Positions 34,457 through 43,422 of a stretch of 64,000 bases of DNA are shown piece by piece. Below the pieces are notes generated by a model, which searched no databases, was not told the DNA's origin, and worked only from the letters and a program-made list of their open reading frames with translations. Numbering within the stretch: the stretch's first letter is position 1; every line of letters starts with the position of its first letter. This DNA is from Limibacter armeniacum (GTDB taxonomy: Bacteria; Bacteroidota; Bacteroidia; Cytophagales; Flammeovirgaceae): the NCBI RefSeq assembly GCF_036880985.1, contig NZ_JBAJNO010000009.1, forward strand, positions 124,001-188,000, given 5' to 3'. Made by a program: the position numbers and the translations under genes.

Positions 34457-36361
34457 ATGAAGACCCCCTATTTACTAGTTATACTGCTTCTGCTTTCATT
34501 TCAAGGGTTACAAGCACAAAGTTCAAAGGCTCAGAAAATGCTAAAAAAAGCTGAGGCCTATGTCAAATCACGGCAGACACTGGAAGCTGAAAAAGAGCTT
34601 CAGAAACTGTTAAGCATGGAGCCTGACTATGGAGAAGCACATTACCTACTTGCCTATACCTACATGATGACTCGTAGGGACCATCAGGCACGCAAAGAGT
34701 ATGAAGAGATCATAAGGTGCTGTGGTGAAGATATCAGGTTTAGTTCAGTCTATTTCACCTTAGCTCAGTACGAGATCCGTGATGGCCACTATGAAAAAGC
34801 TAAAGAATATGCAGAGAACTTTCTGGCTAAAAACAAAGACCCTAGAACCAAGAGAGAAATAAACGCGGCTAATAAAATCATCAGGATTTCAGATTTTGCC
34901 ATTGATGCGAAACAGCATCCACTAGATATTGTTACACACTCACTTGGCGACACTGTCAATCAGCTAGAGCAACAGTACTTCCCAGTCATTACAGCAGACA
35001 ATGAAACATTATTTTTCACTGCTAGAAATGCCATGGATGATGAGAACCTTTACGAATGTAGCTGGCAGGGAGACCATTGGTCAGAACCTACCGAAATTAA
35101 AGTCTTAAATACCCCTTACAATGAAGGTACTTGCAGTATCTCTGCTGACGGAAAAACCATCATCTTCACTTCATGTGAAAGAACAAGGGAGCGTGACTCT
35201 TACGGTAGCTGTGACCTCTTTATAAGCCGAAAAATTGGAGGGGAATGGGGCAAGCCCCAAAATATGGGATTACCAGTCAATTCAAGATACTGGGAATCAC
35301 AGCCTGCACTTTCCGCTGATGGCAGAAAGCTCTACTTTGTTTCTGACCGACCAGGAGGAGTTGGTAGAAAAGACATATGGGTTTCTACGATGGACTTCGA
35401 TGGAAACTGGAGTAAACCGGACAATGTGGGAAAACCTATCAATACCGAAGGTGACGACTTATCACCGTTCCTTCACGCCAATGGAAAAACCATGTATTTC
35501 GCCTCAGCAGGACACCTTGGTTTTGGAGGGCTAGACCTCTTTATTTCAGAAATGGACTCTACCACATGGGGGGAACCAAAAAACTTAGGATACCCTCTTA
35601 ATGACCAACAGGAACAAGTATCGCTTTACATCACTGCTGATGGCAAAAAAGCCTATTACTCTAAAGAAGTAGCCCGTCAGGAAGATGGTATTACCAGAAG
35701 CCATATCACTGTTTTTGACTTACCATCAGGCATGGAACTTAGTACTCCAACTGGGTTTGTAAAAGGAACTGTGTATGATGCTAAAACAAAACAGCCAATC
35801 AAGGCATATTTGGAACTGAAAGAACTAAGCTCTGACGAACTGGTATCTGCTGTATTCTCTGACCCTAAACATGGAGATTACCTGACTGTCATTCCAAGAG
35901 GCAAGCAATATGGCATGTATGTTTCAAGACCTGGCTATCTCTTTAAGACTTTGTCTTTTGACTATAGAAGTCAGGATACGGAAGGATTGGAAATGGACAT
36001 TTACCTTGACCCAATTGAAAAAGGAAAGTCCATTACATTGAACAACATCTTTTTTGAGCACGACTCATACGCCTTGCTAGATGAATCCAAATCAGAGCTT
36101 GATCATGTAGTAAACTTTCTGAAACGCAACTCCGATTTGAATATTGAGATTAGCGGCCATACAGATAATACAGGTGATAAAAACCATAACAAGCAACTTT
36201 CCATGAAAAGGGCTGAAACAGTGGTTAATTACTTAAAAGAGCATGGTATTCCAGCAGAAAGAATGAAATCAATCGGTTATGGTGAGTCAAAACCATTGGT
36301 ACCAAATGACTCTGAGGAACACCGCGCCAAAAACCGTAGAATCGAGTTCAGTGTAATTTGA
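34457..36361 (+). CDS. Second PorE-like OmpA family protein (TPR, PD40 propeller, regulatory domain)
   Basis: A 634-residue paralogue of the protein at 19369. The signal peptide ends at GLQAQ (about residue 21). TPR repeats follow at about 24-140, and PD40 blades at about 165-430 (CSISADGKTIIFTS, QPALSADGRKLYFVSD, LSPFLHANGKTMYFAS, GFGGLDLFIS). A carboxypeptidase-regulatory-like domain covers about 435-515, and an OmpA domain about 525-634 with IEISGHTDNTGD and NRRIEFSVI. This is the full four-domain PorE order. There is no lipobox Cys, so it is predicted as a soluble periplasmic or outer-membrane-associated protein. It would tether an envelope complex to peptidoglycan; the T9SS role is inferred from architecture only. 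Confidence 0.88.
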   Translation: MKTPYLLVILLLLSFQGLQAQSSKAQKMLKKAEAYVKSRQTLEAEKELQKLLSMEPDYGEAHYLLAYTYMMTRRDHQARKEYEEIIRCCGEDIRFSSVYFTLAQYEIRDGHYEKAKEYAENFLAKNKDPRTKREINAANKIIRISDFAIDAKQHPLDIVTHSLGDTVNQLEQQYFPVITADNETLFFTARNAMDDENLYECSWQGDHWSEPTEIKVLNTPYNEGTCSISADGKTIIFTSCERTRERDSYGSCDLFISRKIGGEWGKPQNMGLPVNSRYWESQPALSADGRKLYFVSDRPGGVGRKDIWVSTMDFDGNWSKPDNVGKPINTEGDDLSPFLHANGKTMYFASAGHLGFGGLDLFISEMDSTTWGEPKNLGYPLNDQQEQVSLYITADGKKAYYSKEVARQEDGITRSHITVFDLPSGMELSTPTGFVKGTVYDAKTKQPIKAYLELKELSSDELVSAVFSDPKHGDYLTVIPRGKQYGMYVSRPGYLFKTLSFDYRSQDTEGLEMDIYLDPIEKGKSITLNNIFFEHDSYALLDESKSELDHVVNFLKRNSDLNIEISGHTDNTGDKNHNKQLSMKRAETVVNYLKEHGIPAERMKSIGYGESKPLVPNDSEEHRAKNRRIEFSVI

Positions 36362-36384
36362 TTTTTATATCTTCTTTAAATACG

Positions 36385-36433
36385 AAAAGGTCCGCAGTAC
36401 AAACCTGAATTTGTTATTGCGGACCTTTTATTA
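36385..36433. terminator. Bidirectional terminator downstream of the second PorE-like gene
   Basis: A 12-bp stem AAAAGGTCCGCA/TGCGGACCTTTT lies between convergent genes, with T-rich flanks in both directions. Confidence 0.85.
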
Positions 36434-36445
36434 TGCTTTTAAGAC

Positions 36446-36691
36446 TTAGTTTAGTGAGTAGCTTTTAGCAACCAACTCTTCAACTGTCCAATATTCCAAA
36501 GATTCAACGAACCGTTCCAAAGTATAAAAACGGTCCTTTTCTGTCATTGATTTCCCTGCCAGTAGGATCGTCCCATCTTCTGCCCTCCTTATGTTTACAA
36601 ATGGAGCATCTTCAACAAGTTCAAAACCAGAATTGTGGAGTTTGTCGCTCAAGTAATCTTCAAGCAAGCTGATTTTTTCTGATAGTTGCAT
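36446..36691 (-). CDS. Small hypothetical protein (81 aa)
   Basis: An acidic 81-residue soluble protein with an N-terminal helix (LSEKISLLEDYLSDKL) and then strands (FELVEDAPFVNIRRAEDGTILLAG) and a helix (LERFVESLEYWTVEELV). No known family is recognised. It sits between a bidirectional terminator and the kinase-fold gene at 36836 on the same strand, 144 bases away, so it may share that transcript. Coding support is the clean amphipathic composition and the terminator immediately downstream. Confidence 0.65.
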   Translation of the reverse strand: MQLSEKISLLEDYLSDKLHNSGFELVEDAPFVNIRRAEDGTILLAGKSMTEKDRFYTLERFVESLEYWTVEELVAKSYSLN

Positions 36692-36835
36692 AAAATAGTA
36701 AGTCAGTTATTGTTACATATCAAAACCCCCACTATAACAAATGGAAGTTAGGATTGGCTTTTTTGTTGATTGCCAAAATGTAAACACGACCAGACTTAAA
36801 ATTGTGCAAACTTACCTGTTAATAATCAATAAACA

Positions 36836-37897
36836 TTAGATCATCGCCTTATACTTGTTTTGCTTTTTAAGTAGCAGCTCCATATTCTCAGTCAGGATTT
36901 CTCCCATACTCTCACACTTCAAAAACTTTTCATGGTCAAAATGTTTCTGAAGGTCTTCTCTAAGTGAGACAACATTATTTCGGGGTGCTATCTTATCAGA
37001 GCGCATGGCACGTAAGATATCCCTCGCCCTATGTCTGGAACCGATCAACCTTGTAGCCATCATAAAACGTTCCTCAGCCTGGTACTGCCTAGTTGATTCG
37101 GGTGATATTCTCCCCATCCCTAACTCTATGATCGGCATGTTCTGCTTATAGAACTGAGGCAAGTAAATATTCTTCCTGCCTTCATAACACTGCTGGTCAA
37201 AGTCAATTGCCCTGATCCTATAATTGATCTCATCAAAATCAGGGATAATGTTTACCACAAAGTTGCTTGAATGCATATCTCCCAACAACTGCACAAAACA
37301 TCGCTCATTGAACTTGATAAATTCTTTTGCCAAGCGAATTTTGTTTTGATGCCCATCTTCCAAATAATCTGATATAAACATATCACCTGGTATCCCTGCT
37401 ATATGCTCTTCAATCAGCGTCTGTTCATGCACCAAAAAATTGACCCTATTCGGGGATAAAATATCTTCCAACTCAAGACCATACACCCTCGAAGCATCTG
37501 CCACTTTTATATAGAAGTAATCAAAGTTGTCATTAACCCTATTGACCACTCTTACCCTAAACGGCTGTGTGTTTCCGTAAGAACACAAGTCTACCCGATC
37601 AATGTAAAGGTGTTCCATCAAGGAAATATCTCCGTCCGCTTTCAGAGTGGCATAAATCATCTTGAGGTTTTCATGGATTGCTTCCATATCTGCATGGTTA
37701 TACACAACAGTATACCAAAGGGTATCTTCCCCATGCTTGTCATAAAGAGGAAGTACATTTTCGTACCTGAGCAAATCCTCATAGTGGATTGAAATCGGGG
37801 AAATTCTATTGTATTGTTCCAAAAACCTGTGTAGCGGTTCCTGAATTCTGTAAGGCACTTTTTTTCTGCTGATAATAGCCATGGTTGTATCGTCCAT
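36836..37897 (-). CDS. Divergent kinase-fold (APH-like) protein of unknown function
   Basis: A 353-residue cytosolic protein. Its centre carries what looks like a complete small-molecule-kinase catalytic loop: GDMHSSN at 206-212 (catalytic Asp207, Asn212) and a metal-binding AIDFDQ at 230-235 (Asp232). Upstream, FYIKVAD around Lys131 could be the ATP-binding strand and HEQTLIEEHI around Glu163 the C-helix. This resembles aminoglycoside phosphotransferase/HipA-like folds, but flanking sequence is not recognisable. The N-terminal 110 residues are unassigned. The substrate is unknown. A small unknown gene lies downstream on the same strand. Confidence 0.72.
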   Translation of the reverse strand: MDDTTMAIISRKKVPYRIQEPLHRFLEQYNRISPISIHYEDLLRYENVLPLYDKHGEDTLWYTVVYNHADMEAIHENLKMIYATLKADGDISLMEHLYIDRVDLCSYGNTQPFRVRVVNRVNDNFDYFYIKVADASRVYGLELEDILSPNRVNFLVHEQTLIEEHIAGIPGDMFISDYLEDGHQNKIRLAKEFIKFNERCFVQLLGDMHSSNFVVNIIPDFDEINYRIRAIDFDQQCYEGRKNIYLPQFYKQNMPIIELGMGRISPESTRQYQAEERFMMATRLIGSRHRARDILRAMRSDKIAPRNNVVSLREDLQKHFDHEKFLKCESMGEILTENMELLLKKQNKYKAMI

Positions 37898-38505
37898 TTA
37901 GATCGTTTTATGCCAAATGGCAATTTCAAGAGTACAGCTTCAGACTTTGAGCTTACTCACTTTAATAATAACCAAATTCGAGACGGAATAGTGATGATTT
38001 AAGTCTCACTTATTTCAGATTGACTTTCATTTCTTTCAAACCAATTCTGTATTTCTGTTTCTTTTCCCATTGAATTTGAAATTAAGCTTACAGATTTCAA
38101 AATTAGTTCCTACTATTTAGATTTTCTTGAGTGCTTTCTTCTAATTTTTAAATATTAAAAGTATTTTCAATTGCAATAAAAACAACTTTCCGATCCAGCT
38201 ATCGGTAATGGTGTTAGCCGCTGTAAGAAGGAGGACTTCCCCTTCTAACAATCCAAATTTTCCTAAAACCAATTAATCATAAACCTCAAAAAATGTAAAA
38301 ATAACATCTATTTGTAAAACATCATTCGGTTTCGCAACGGGTTTCGGAATATGACCTTCTGAATAGATGATGTAAGTCATAAAATTCTCCTTGATAATTG
38401 CGAAAATTTGCCCCGCTTATAAGATTATTACTTTAAATAATAGCAATAGGATTTTAACCCGATGCTATTTTCTGATAGAAACAGAAAAAATCAAAATTCA
38501 CAAAT
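37898..38505. other. Divergent intergenic region with a GC-rich structured segment
   Basis: The 608-base region separates the kinase-fold gene and the glucan phosphorylase-like gene. It is AT-rich apart from 38190-38250, where a CCGAT/ATCGG hairpin is followed by a TGTTA/TAACA plus GAAGG/CCTTC stem. A cobalamin-like CCGCTGTAAG string occurs, but no B12 box follows. No gene is called. Confidence 0.5.
38190..38250 (+). ncRNA. Possible structured leader element of unknown type
   Basis: Two consecutive inverted repeats (38190-38205 and 38212-38250, the second with a 10-base bulge) lie in an otherwise AT-rich intergenic region, about 260 bases upstream of the phosphorylase start. Known riboswitch cores were not matched. 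It is tentative. Confidence 0.25.
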
Positions 38506-40158
38506 ATGTCACGTTTCGAGCAATTCAAGCATTCTTATGCGTACGATCCAAAGTACAAAACGCGTGTTGCATACTTCAGCATGGAGTTCGCCATTGACCA
38601 ACCTTTAAAAATCTACTCAGGTGGTCTTGGCTTTTTGGCTGGATCCCATATGAGAAGTGCTTATGAACTGAGACAAAACTTTATTGGTATCGGTGTACTT
38701 TGGAAGTATGGTTATTATGACCAAATCAGAAAAGGTAACCAAGAAATGGATGTGCTGTTCCAGGAAAAAATCTACAACTTCCTTGAGGATACAAACATCA
38801 AATTCACGATTGAAGTAGACGGACACCCAGTTTGGGTAACTGCCAAGTATTTGGCTCCTGAAGTCTTCAATACAGTACCAATGTTCTTCCTGACTACAGA
38901 CCTTCCTGAGAACGACTACCTATCTCAGTCGATCAGTCACAAGCTGTATGATGCAGATGCTAACGCTAAGGTAGCACAGTATATCCTGTTGGGTATCGGT
39001 GGTGCAAAACTGCTTGACGAACTGGAATACAATGCGGATATCTACCACATGAATGAGGCTCACGCACTTCCTTCGGCTTTCTACTTGTACAGCAAGTATA
39101 ACAGCGTGGAAGAGGTGAAAAAGAGATTGGTATTCACTACACACACTCCAGAGGAAGCAGGTAATGAAAAGCATGAGATCACACTGCTTGACAAGATGGG
39201 TTACTTCTGTGGTAAACCACTTGAGGAAGTTAGAAAAGTCACTGGCATCACGGGTGACATGTTTGCACACTCACTGGCTGCATTGAGATTCTCAAAAATT
39301 GCCAACGGCGTATCTGCCCTTCATGGTGAAGTATCAAGACAAATGTGGGCTAAGTATGACAACATCTGTCCGATCGTTTCAATTACCAATGCTCAAAATG
39401 CGCGTTACTGGAAAGATTACCAGCTGTACGAAGCAATGGAGAAAGGTGAAAACGAAAGACTGATTACCCGCAAGAAATACCTGAAAGAGAAACTGTTTGA
39501 AACAGTAGCTGACCAAACAGGTAAAGTTTTGGATCCGAATGCTCTGACTATTGTTTGGGCAAGACGTTTCGCTGCATATAAACGTGCTGACTTGATCACA
39601 AAAGACAAGGAGCGTTTCGAGCGAATCCTTGCAAGCACAGAAAGACCAATTCAGATCATCTGGTCAGGTAAGCCTTACCCAATGGACTACGGCGCTGTAT
39701 CGATCTTCAATAGCCTGGTACACCTTGCTAAGAAATATAAGAACCTTGCAGTATTGGTAGGCTACGAATTGAAGCTTTCAAGAAAACTGAAACAAGGTGC
39801 AGATATCTGGTTGAACAACCCTCGTGTACCTAGAGAAGCTTCTGGTACTTCAGGTATGACAGCGTCTATGAATGGTGCTATCAACTTCTCAACTAACGAT
39901 GGATGGATTCCTGAATTCGCTAGTGGTGAAAACGCATTCGTAATCCCTCGTCCGGATATGAGTAAGCCTGTTCATGATCAAGACAATCAGGATATGAACA
40001 GCTTATTGGAAATGTTGGAAGAGACCATCATTCCAATGTACTATGATAAGCCAGAAGAGTGGTTACGTTATATGAAAAACTCTATGCGTGATGTACTTCC
40101 ATTCTTCGACTCAGGTCGTATGGCACAACAGTACTACGAAAAGGTATACAACTATTAA
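38506..40158 (+). CDS. Short alpha-glucan phosphorylase-like protein (GT35), PLP-lysine replaced
   Basis: A 550-residue member of the alpha-glucan/glycogen phosphorylase superfamily in the short (TIGR02094-like) form. Landmarks are VAYFSMEFAI, IYSGGLGFLAG, the catalytic-site IYHMNEAHALPS and FTTHTPEEAGNE. The phosphate-contact segment ARRFAAYKR is intact, and a C-terminal REASGTSGM block follows. In active phosphorylases the residue after that GM is the lysine that binds pyridoxal phosphate; here codon 452 is ACA, threonine. Classical phosphorolysis is therefore doubtful, and a retaining glycosyltransferase or regulatory role is possible (inference). It is monocistronic. Confidence 0.85.
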   Translation: MSRFEQFKHSYAYDPKYKTRVAYFSMEFAIDQPLKIYSGGLGFLAGSHMRSAYELRQNFIGIGVLWKYGYYDQIRKGNQEMDVLFQEKIYNFLEDTNIKFTIEVDGHPVWVTAKYLAPEVFNTVPMFFLTTDLPENDYLSQSISHKLYDADANAKVAQYILLGIGGAKLLDELEYNADIYHMNEAHALPSAFYLYSKYNSVEEVKKRLVFTTHTPEEAGNEKHEITLLDKMGYFCGKPLEEVRKVTGITGDMFAHSLAALRFSKIANGVSALHGEVSRQMWAKYDNICPIVSITNAQNARYWKDYQLYEAMEKGENERLITRKKYLKEKLFETVADQTGKVLDPNALTIVWARRFAAYKRADLITKDKERFERILASTERPIQIIWSGKPYPMDYGAVSIFNSLVHLAKKYKNLAVLVGYELKLSRKLKQGADIWLNNPRVPREASGTSGMTASMNGAINFSTNDGWIPEFASGENAFVIPRPDMSKPVHDQDNQDMNSLLEMLEETIIPMYYDKPEEWLRYMKNSMRDVLPFFDSGRMAQQYYEKVYNY

Positions 40159-40194
40159 TAGTTTCGACTGTATTAGATAGTCAACATATATTGC

Positions 40195-40230
40195 AAAGGC
40201 AGTGACCACTAATGTGGCACTGCCTTTTTT
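40195..40230 (+). terminator. Terminator after the glucan phosphorylase-like gene
   Basis: A 10-bp stem AAAGGCAGTG/CACTGCCTTT with a 13-base loop is followed by T residues. Confidence 0.88.
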
Positions 40231-40342
40231 AGTTATTTAACCTCCTATTCTTAAGCTAAAAGGAACACTCTTATGTTAAAATTCATTTACTATTTAGAAT
40301 GTCTCCCCTATTTGGACATTCATGACTTAACTGACCACACGT

Positions 40343-40756
40343 ATGAAACTGTTTCGCTTCACTTTGCTCATGCTTATTCTCACTGTCTGTATACTTATCA
40401 GCTGTGATGAGACCACACTTCAAGAGACCCCTCCTCCATCGCCTTCGGTACCATATATTATCACCTATACTGTTACAGAGTCAAGCCAAGGAACTGCTGC
40501 TGTTTCCATGATTCGCTACGCGCTCAATGATGGCACACTGACAACTGTACTAGACCCCACCTTACCTTGGAGTAGAGAACTGAGCATCAACTCCGGAAAC
40601 CAAGCTTTTATGGAAGTCAGTGGAAGGTTAACAACTGGAAATATCCTATTGAGAATTGAAGCTAGAAGCGAAGGTAATGTTCTTGAAACGTCCAAGAATT
40701 TCAATGAATCAAATGCCAACTTTAGTATCTCTGACACACTTGACATCGAGTTGTAG
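40343..40756 (+). CDS. Small predicted lipoprotein of unknown function
   Basis: A 137-residue protein with a lipoprotein signal (residues 1-21, lipobox LISC with Cys21). A proline-rich linker follows, then a strand-rich domain of about 100 residues (YIITYTVTESS, NILLRIEARSEGNV) that suggests an Ig-like fold. Acidic residues after the Cys fit Bacteroidota lipoproteins, some of which are surface-exposed. There is no family match by eye. It is separated from the following GNAT gene by 71 bases and may be co-transcribed with it. Confidence 0.75.
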   Translation: MKLFRFTLLMLILTVCILISCDETTLQETPPPSPSVPYIITYTVTESSQGTAAVSMIRYALNDGTLTTVLDPTLPWSRELSINSGNQAFMEVSGRLTTGNILLRIEARSEGNVLETSKNFNESNANFSISDTLDIEL

Positions 40757-40827
40757 GATCAGTATTGGCTGAAACAGCTTACAATTTTTATCTTTGACCA
40801 GTTTTAAACCTTATACTGACTTTTTAG

Positions 40828-41274
40828 ATGAATTGGCATATCAAGAAATTCGATGAATTAACAAATGTAGAGCTTTATAAACTCCTCGGAGCAAGAAGTG
40901 AAGTCTTTATAGTGGAACAGACCTGTCCGTATCAGGATATTGATGGTAAGGATTTTTCAGCATTTCATTTATATGCTGAAAGCAATGGAGAAATCGCTGC
41001 TTATGTCAGAATCCTACCTCAGGGCATTTCCTACAATGAAGCGTCAATCGGCAGAGTACTGGTTTCTCAAAACTTCAGAAAACAGGCGCTTGGAAAAGCT
41101 GTTATGCAAAAAGCAATTGAATATATGAAAGTGGAGATGCAAGAAAAGAATATCCGAATTTCAGCTCAGGAATATCTGCTAAAATTCTATCAAGATCTTG
41201 GATTTAAACAAGTTTCAGCAATGTATCTGGAAGATGATATCCCACATATTGAGATGTTATGGTCTTATGAATAA
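40828..41274 (+). CDS. ElaA-type GNAT N-acetyltransferase
   Basis: A 148-residue GCN5-related acetyltransferase resembling ElaA. The start NWHIKKFDELTNVELY, RSEVFIVEQTCPYQDIDGKD and the acetyl-CoA-binding region IGRVLVSQNFRKQALGKAVM (the R-x-x-G-x-A/G pyrophosphate loop, here RKQALGKA) are characteristic. The FYQDLGF segment at the C-terminal side is also typical. The substrate is unknown. An inverted repeat, 41282-41327, follows the stop but lacks a T-run. Confidence 0.9.
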   Translation: MNWHIKKFDELTNVELYKLLGARSEVFIVEQTCPYQDIDGKDFSAFHLYAESNGEIAAYVRILPQGISYNEASIGRVLVSQNFRKQALGKAVMQKAIEYMKVEMQEKNIRISAQEYLLKFYQDLGFKQVSAMYLEDDIPHIEMLWSYE

Positions 41275-41480
41275 ATTCAAAAATGTCCCTGTATTGATAC
41301 CTATTCCTCATTAATGTCAGGGACATTCTACCTACCACTCCTCAAACACCCCACAATACCCTACCAATAAAAACTTTGAATTATTTTCAGAGACAGACTA
41401 GCCATTATTCATAAAAGTGTATATTTTACATTAATTTATTAAATCAACTCAAACACCTTTAATATTTACATTGCTGCTAT

Positions 41481-43052
41481 ATGCTTAACCTTTCAATAAT
41501 ATTAGAAGAAAGTGCACAAAGGGTTGCCCAAAAAGATGCTATTATCTTTGGTGATAACCGAATCAGCTTTTCTGCACTTAATACAGCTGCCAACCAGATT
41601 GCCAATGGACTCAGAAGTTTGGGCATCAATAAGGGAGACAAAGTCGCCATTAGTTGTCCTAACCTTCCTTATTTCCCTATGGTCTATTATGGGATTTTGA
41701 AGACAGGTGCCATCGTTGTACCACTTAATGTCCTACTCAAAAAGGATGAAGTAGCTTATCACTTGGACAATAGCGATGCAAAAGCATATTTCTGTTTTGA
41801 AGGTACAGCTGAACTGCCTATCAGCAAAGAAGGTTATGCAGGGTTTGAAAAGACACCAACCTGTGAACACTTTATTATGATGTCTGCCAAAGCGGGTAGT
41901 CCATCACCAATCAAAGGAGTATCCACTTTGAGTGAATTGATGAAAAACCAATCACCAGAGTTTGATACGGAAATGACCAATCCAGATGACACTGCTGTCA
42001 TTCTCTATACATCAGGAACAACAGGTAAACCAAAAGGGGCTGAGCTTTCTCACTTCAATATATTCTCAAATGCTCAAGCCTCCAGAGACCTGCTAACAAT
42101 GCAGAACGATGACATTAGTCTCATAACCTTACCCCTATTCCATTCATTTGGGCAAGTGGTACAGATGAATGCTGCCGTACTAAAAGGAATCACTTCAGTA
42201 TTGGTTCCTAGGTTTGATCCTGAAACAGTACTGAACCTACTTGTAAGACATCGTGTCAGCATATTCTGCGGTGTTCCTACCATGTATTGGGCGCTACTCA
42301 ACCATCCAGAAGCCGACGACTATAAAGACAAACTGAAAGAAACCTTGAGAATCTGTGCTGCTGGCGGGTCCTCATTGCCAGTTCAAGTATTAAAGGACTT
42401 TGAGAACAAGTTTCAGACAACCATTCTGGAAGGGTACGGACTTTCAGAAACAAGTCCTGTCGCTACTTTCAACTTTATGGATAAGATCAGAAAGCCTGGA
42501 TCGGTAGGATTACCACTTTGGGGTGTCAGTGTAAAGGTTGTAGATGAAAATGGCAAAGAAACCAATACTGGTCAAAAAGGTGAGATTTTGATCAAAGGCC
42601 TCAATGTAATGAAAGGTTACTACAAACGCCCTGAAGCTTCTGCTAAAGCTTTGGATAACGGTTGGCTACATACGGGAGATATTGGTAAAATGGACGAAGA
42701 TGGATATCTCTATATTGTAGATAGAGTTAAGGATATGATCATTAGGGGTGGATACAATGTTTACCCTAGAGAAGTGGAAGAAACCCTTATGAACCACCCT
42801 GCCATTTCGATGGCTGCTGTTATTGGCATTCCTCATGAAAAGCATGGCGAGGAAGTAAAAGCCTGCATCGTACTGAAAGAAGGCACCAATGCATCTGAGT
42901 CTGAAATACTCGAATGGGTAAAAGCTGAAATGGCTTCTCATAAATACCCAAGGGTTATAGACATTAGAAAAACCCTGCCAATGAATGCTACAGGAAAGAT
43001 TCTAAAAACAAAGCTCAGGGAAGAAGTAGAAAACACGGCACACCATTCCTGA
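41481..43052 (+). CDS. Long-chain fatty-acid/acyl-CoA ligase (AMP-binding)
   Basis: A 523-residue adenylate-forming enzyme that activates a carboxylic acid with ATP and loads it onto CoA. The AMP-binding P-loop motif ILYTSGTTGKPKGAE lies near residue 177, with a GYGLSETSPV segment (A5) and the GWLHTGDIGKMDEDGYLYIVDRVKDMIIRGG-type hinge region (read in parts: HTGDIG, DRVKDMI). The catalytic lysine lies in NATGKILK. It looks like a FadD-type medium/long-chain ligase; chain length is not predictable. It is monocistronic, between AT-rich gaps. Confidence 0.93.
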   Translation: MLNLSIILEESAQRVAQKDAIIFGDNRISFSALNTAANQIANGLRSLGINKGDKVAISCPNLPYFPMVYYGILKTGAIVVPLNVLLKKDEVAYHLDNSDAKAYFCFEGTAELPISKEGYAGFEKTPTCEHFIMMSAKAGSPSPIKGVSTLSELMKNQSPEFDTEMTNPDDTAVILYTSGTTGKPKGAELSHFNIFSNAQASRDLLTMQNDDISLITLPLFHSFGQVVQMNAAVLKGITSVLVPRFDPETVLNLLVRHRVSIFCGVPTMYWALLNHPEADDYKDKLKETLRICAAGGSSLPVQVLKDFENKFQTTILEGYGLSETSPVATFNFMDKIRKPGSVGLPLWGVSVKVVDENGKETNTGQKGEILIKGLNVMKGYYKRPEASAKALDNGWLHTGDIGKMDEDGYLYIVDRVKDMIIRGGYNVYPREVEETLMNHPAISMAAVIGIPHEKHGEEVKACIVLKEGTNASESEILEWVKAEMASHKYPRVIDIRKTLPMNATGKILKTKLREEVENTAHHS

Positions 43053-43073
43053 ATTATAATTTCATAAAACAAA

Positions 43074-43102
43074 AAAGCCCAGAATTGCTTCTGGGCTTTT
43101 TA
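43074..43102. terminator. Bidirectional terminator between acyl-CoA ligase and RRM genes
   Basis: A 12-bp stem AAAAGCCCAGAA/TTCTGGGCTTTT with a 4-base loop lies between convergent genes. Confidence 0.9.
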
Positions 43103-43131
43103 TTTATTCTTACTTTCTATCGTCGATAGAA

Positions 43132-43422
43132 TTAGAATCTCTCTCTAAATGAAGGTCTTCTGCTTTGATTGTTGTATTCCTCTCTAGGCTTGGCTTTCTT
43201 CACTACAATTGTTCTTCCATTCAGTTCTGTTTCATTCAGGCCTTCAATTGCCTTGAAACCTTCAGCGTCATTAGGCATTTCTACGAAACCGAAACCGCGA
43301 GACATACCAGTCTCTCTGTCAAAGATAACTTTTGCGGAATCAACCTCACCGTAAGCACCGAATACTTCTTGCAGATCCTCGCTAGTAGTATCGTAGTGCA
43401 ATTTTGCAACAAAAATGTTCAT
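43132..43422 (-). CDS. RRM-domain RNA-binding protein
   Basis: A 96-residue single RRM protein. RNP2 is IFVAKL at 3-8 and RNP1 is RGFGFVEM at 42-49, with the ETELNGRTIVVKKAKPRE C-terminal strand and a short Arg/Asn-rich tail (RRPSFRERF). Such small RRM proteins are abundant in Bacteroidota, bind single-stranded RNA and are often cold-induced. A 362-base AT-rich leader region upstream would suit post-transcriptional regulation, but no element is identified. It is monocistronic. Confidence 0.95.
   Translation of the reverse strand: MNIFVAKLHYDTTSEDLQEVFGAYGEVDSAKVIFDRETGMSRGFGFVEMPNDAEGFKAIEGLNETELNGRTIVVKKAKPREEYNNQSRRPSFRERF

Noticed and set aside
38215-38250. Cobalamin riboswitch upstream of the phosphorylase-like gene
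   Set aside because: A CCGCTGTAAG string resembles part of the aptamer, but the B12 box and the upstream conserved helices are missing and the downstream gene has no cobalamin link.
41282-41327. Inverted repeat after the GNAT gene as an intrinsic terminator
   Set aside because: The 10-bp arms are perfect, but the loop is 26 bases and no T-run follows on the plus strand, so termination is not supported.
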